From contig JANQDY010000254.1 of the NCBI GenBank assembly GCA_028278625.1, positions 1 to 26,661 on the forward strand: DNA of 26,661 nucleotides, given 5' to 3'. Below are positions 24,801 to 26,661 of the stretch, in pieces. The DNA is from Thermodesulfobacteriota bacterium (GTDB lineage: Bacteria > Desulfobacterota > DSM-4660 > Desulfatiglandales > Desulfatiglandaceae). Below the pieces are notes generated by a model, which was not told the DNA's origin, did no database searches, and saw only the letters and a list, made by a program, of their open reading frames with translations. The position numbers were made by a program, and so were the translations under genes. Numbering within the stretch: the first letter of the stretch is position 1; each line of letters opens with the position of its first letter.

Positions 24801-25189
24801 CGGAAAAACTGCAAGGTTTTCTTAAGGAAACCTGGTTCCTGACAGCGCTGCCCCAAACGCTAAAACCCTTTCGCGAGGGCAAGCCAACCACGAAGGTGTT
24901 TTTGATTTATGAGCCGGATGAAGAACGATATGTCTTTGTCGAAAAAGATGACCGAGGACATCCGGTCGATCGTGAAAACATTTTGGGAATACGGCATCTG
25001 GGAATCAGCAGAAGCCAGGAAGGCAGATTGTGGCTGAAACGTGATTATGGGGAATTGCTAGAACGGCATGCCGATCGCGAAGATCGCAGCAGGAAGTCAA
25101 TTTCGCTTCGGTATGGGGAACTCAACTTTTTGTATCGGGAAGAGCAGGAATATGAGTATTCGGATCAGTTTGGTCTAATAAAAATCTAA
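21893..25189 (+). CDS. cas3: Type I-F Cas2-Cas3 fusion helicase-nuclease
   Basis: 1098 aa, close to the roughly 1,080 aa of known I-F Cas2-3. Residues 1-85 are the Cas2 domain, which partners Cas1 in spacer capture. The HD nuclease follows, with LLHDWGK (H121, D122). The superfamily 2 helicase has Walker A STGCGKTFA (about 423-431), the DEVD-type Walker B VIDEVDDF (about 578-585) and motif VI QLAGRVRRHRK (about 864-874). It degrades target DNA recruited by the Csy complex. The frame is intact. The start ATG lies within the cas1 stop; an AAGGAGGT ribosome site after the stop serves csy1. Confidence 0.95.
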   Translation: MMVIFISQCEKNALKKTRRVLDAFANRIGDNTWQTIITDEGLKTVKKNLRRTASKSTAVSCHWIRSRSRSELLWVVGNRSKFDGQGVVPVNRTQKRIPHYENDWLHLPLIKALSALAALLHDWGKASAQFQEKLKSNSKFGDPIRHEWISCLLLNALIKTSNSHNDDNLWLKSLSGCEFDETHLVEVLRQKEQRPLFQLPPAASLLGWLIVSHHRLPLPTDPKDWRDEPAPDVFSISKWISKEWGYENRQEQPQYRKRLEACFEFPDGFLKQSPRWMKQIKKWARRLCDCLPMIGQSMSDGSYRSILHHARLCLMLGDHYYSSQWMDKNWQDSTGLFANTDRETGSLKQKLDEHLVGVMKNALRTAHLLPRFEQDPPVIQSLPSLKKNSPKAFDWQNKAVKKIVAWRKSQDKSRYGFFAVNMASTGCGKTFANAKVMQALSADGDSLRYILALGLRTLTVQTGDEYRERIGLDDSELAVLIGSKAIMELHHQKRRQDGFSMNDLSGSDSAAQLLDEDIDFDCEIPEEGLATVLKKWRDRQFLYAPVLACTIDHVMGATETRRGGRHILPSLRLMSSDLVIDEVDDFSGTDLIAIGRLVHLAGMLGCKVMISSATISPDLAEGYFNAYRSGWGIFRLSRNAQNRIGCAWIDEFRTTVTSIDDHEDPAAIAVYREKHQQFVKKRVERLKGQPAKRRADIIECKSILEEHEFDDEETKLEQYFGRIKQAVLDKHRHHHIQDKRSGINVSFGVVRMANIAPCIAAAKYFIESDWPNDIGVKIMAYHSQQILLLRHEQEKHLDNILKRKEKASAEPEAFDNPVIRRHLDSSATKQVLFILVTTPVEEIGRDHDFDWAVIEPSSYRSIIQLAGRVRRHRKGEAKHPNIALMQYNWKTVFHGNQSGKKYFCRPGYEEKQMLETHDLCELIDVKAISQNIDAIPRILKPKTLNHRKSLSDLEHFVTQMELANYTSVGPEKLQGFLKETWFLTALPQTLKPFREGKPTTKVFLIYEPDEERYVFVEKDDRGHPVDRENILGIRHLGISRSQEGRLWLKRDYGELLERHADREDRSRKSISLRYGELNFLYREEQEYEYSDQFGLIKI

Positions 25190-25204
25190 AAAGGAGGTAG
25201 CTTT

Positions 25205-26389
25205 ATGGTTGATCCGGCAATAGATGCTTTTTTTGAGGAAAGAGAGGTCTTTTCGCGAGAGACTTGGTTGCCAAAGGCAGCAAAACGTGCAGGACAAATG
25301 TCTCTGTCCACGCACCCTTGTACATTCAGTCATCCCAGTGCACGCAAAAACAAAAATAGTTACGTAACGCCGGTAATAGCGGATGCCGAGAATTTCGCAG
25401 ACGGATACTTGCGAAGCGGGAATGTCACTGTTGAAATAGATGCTCTAGGTAATGCAGCAGTATTGGACGTCTATAAATTTTTAACCCTTGAAATGGAAGA
25501 CTCCAAAAAACTGATCGAACATATTCAAAACGATTCGGATTTGGCGGTAAGCCTTTTGTCGATAAAAACCGAGAGCTACGAATCGCTCAAGAACGGTTTT
25601 TTGAAAATGACAAAGCCGGATGATCAGCGCGGCACTATCACGAGTTCCAAGATAAAGCAGGTCTATTTTCCCGTGAACGATACTTATCATCAGCTTTCAA
25701 TTCTCAGTAATTCGGGCATGATTTATGAGTTGAAAACGCGGATTGATAGCATTCGATTTTCCAATGAGATTAAGGAACAGAGGGAAAAGAAACGCAACAA
25801 TACGTATAGTATTAGAGGATTTTCGGAACTCTACAACCTAACGACCATTGGATATGGCGGCACCAAACCACAGAATATCAGCGTCCTAAATAATCGAAAT
25901 GCCGGCAAGGCTCACTTGCTCATATCAATGCCGCCAACTCTGAAAAAACGGGACACTCATTTCCCTAAGCAGAATTTTTTCCGCGAATCATTTCAATATT
26001 TCGAATATCGAGATGTCTTTTACGCTCTCCATAAGCTGTTCAAGACAGACTACAACAATGTTCGCATACGGGAAGGGCGTGATTATCGCTTACAGGATCT
26101 GATGGACCGAATTGTCAGCAAAATGTGGGCGGTCCGTGCTGTTTCTGCCGAACAGTACCAATCAAAGCATTCCCAGCTAAAGCGTCATCAGGAAATATGG
26201 CTTTGTGAGGAATTCCTTGAAACCAGGGAACAAGAGGATGTTTGGCTCGAAAAGCTTTGCTTGGAGATTGCCAGGTGGGTGATCCACACCTATGGAAGAC
26301 TCTTGGGCAAACAGGCAATAAAACTGGATGAGGACGTTCGACGGCATGTTTACAAAATTGTTATCAATAACAGGGAGGCGTTGCGATGA
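25205..26389 (+). CDS. csy1: Type I-F Csy1 (Cas8f), large subunit of the Csy complex
   Basis: 394 aa, somewhat shorter than P. aeruginosa Csy1 (about 434 aa). Csy1 with Csy2 binds the crRNA 5' handle and recognises the PAM. Conserved stretches are LPKAAKRAGQMSLSTHP (N-terminal), GNAAVLDVYKFLTL, QVYFPV, and GGTKPQNISVLNNRNAGKAH followed by LLISMPP; the last is a hallmark of the family. The start ATG has AAGGAGGT (25191-25198), seven bases upstream. It overlaps csy2 by four bases (ATGA). Base composition is more AT-rich than the metabolic genes upstream. Confidence 0.92.
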   Translation: MVDPAIDAFFEEREVFSRETWLPKAAKRAGQMSLSTHPCTFSHPSARKNKNSYVTPVIADAENFADGYLRSGNVTVEIDALGNAAVLDVYKFLTLEMEDSKKLIEHIQNDSDLAVSLLSIKTESYESLKNGFLKMTKPDDQRGTITSSKIKQVYFPVNDTYHQLSILSNSGMIYELKTRIDSIRFSNEIKEQREKKRNNTYSIRGFSELYNLTTIGYGGTKPQNISVLNNRNAGKAHLLISMPPTLKKRDTHFPKQNFFRESFQYFEYRDVFYALHKLFKTDYNNVRIREGRDYRLQDLMDRIVSKMWAVRAVSAEQYQSKHSQLKRHQEIWLCEEFLETREQEDVWLEKLCLEIARWVIHTYGRLLGKQAIKLDEDVRRHVYKIVINNREALR

Positions 26390-26571
26390 TTGGAGACATC
26401 AAACGAGTTTTGCTTTTGCCGCATATCAAAGTGAATGGCGCCAATGCTTTGTCAAGCCCTTTCACAATTGGTTTCCCGGCCATGACCGCCTGGTTAGGTG
26501 CTGTTCATGCATTACAGCGAAAAGTAAACGCGGAGGGCCTGCGGAATGTGAAATTTGAAAGGATGGTGTAG
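26386..26571 (+). pseudogene. csy2: Type I-F Csy2 (Cas5f), N-terminal part only
   Basis: The frame gives 61 residues, IKRVLLLPHIKVNGANALSS followed by PFTIGFPAMTAWLGAVHALQ, which match the start of Csy2 (the Cas5-type subunit that caps the crRNA 5' end; full length about 320-330 aa). It ends in FERMV and TAG at 26569-26571. None of the three forward frames in the remaining 90 bases continues Csy2-like sequence. So the gene is broken here, most simply by insertion of foreign DNA starting at or just before 26567. Without Csy2 the interference complex would not form. Confidence 0.75.
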
Positions 26572-26661
26572 ATAAGCGCGCAAATTTCCCCTAAGTCCTA
26601 TCCAAAATCCCAAGATAGTCTACCTACCCGGAAATAGTCAGGGAAAATAAAAGTAGAAGAA
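26567..26661. mobile_element. Possible insertion-sequence end interrupting csy2
   Basis: From TGTAGATAAGCGCGCAAATT (26567) onward the sequence no longer encodes Csy2 in any frame. It starts with TG and contains short related blocks (GCAAATTTCCCC, CCAAAATCCC, GGGAAAAT), a pattern seen in the left ends of IS21-family elements. No transposase and no second end lie in the window, so this is inferred. Confidence 0.35.

Overview
The window looks like chromosomal DNA of an anaerobic bacterium, most likely a sulfate-reducing or syntrophic Desulfobacterota (former Deltaproteobacteria). Every recognisable gene lies on the plus strand. The basis for this call is the mix of a molybdenum hydroxylase with a HcrB-like flavoprotein, a four-subunit 2-oxoacid:ferredoxin oxidoreductase, a ferredoxin-nitroreductase fusion and several short-chain dehydrogenases. 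The organism is inferred from gene content; there is no rRNA or other phylogenetic marker.

Region 1 (1-5308): the end of a NuoF-like NADH/flavin subunit, then a three-gene molybdenum hydroxylase ([2Fe-2S] subunit with an N-terminal C2H2-type zinc-finger motif, Mo-cofactor subunit, FAD subunit), then a GldA-like polyol dehydrogenase. Region 2 (5309-12337): a strong sigma70-type promoter and a structured leader, an SDR, then a complete glycerol/sugar-type ABC importer (binding protein, two permeases, a 61-aa membrane protein, two ATPases), ending in a probable rho-independent terminator. A 32-bp perfect palindrome separates the binding protein from the permeases. Region 3 (12338-16151): a palindromic operator candidate, then the gamma, delta, alpha and beta subunits of a pyruvate-type oxidoreductase and a ferredoxin-nitroreductase. 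Region 4 (16152-19793): a UspA-receiver fusion protein, a second SDR, a DapA-superfamily lyase lacking residues typical of DHDPS, and a third SDR.

Together regions 1-4 read as a catabolic island. A polyol, sugar acid or similar small hydroxylated compound would be imported, oxidised by the SDRs and the GldA-like enzyme, and cleaved by the aldolase to an oxoacid and an aldehyde. These would be oxidised by the Por-type enzyme and the Mo enzyme, with electrons passing to ferredoxin and NAD via the NuoF-like subunit. This resembles a non-phosphorylative Entner-Doudoroff logic, but the substrate cannot be read from the sequence.

Region 5 (19794-26661) is visibly more AT-rich and accessory in character. 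It holds a decayed vapBC toxin-antitoxin locus (frameshifted antitoxin, toxin reduced to its C-terminus), a dispersed palindromic repeat, and a type I-F CRISPR-Cas operon: cas1, cas2-3 fusion, csy1, and a csy2 that stops after 61 codons where unrelated sequence begins, possibly an insertion-sequence end. No CRISPR array lies in the window.
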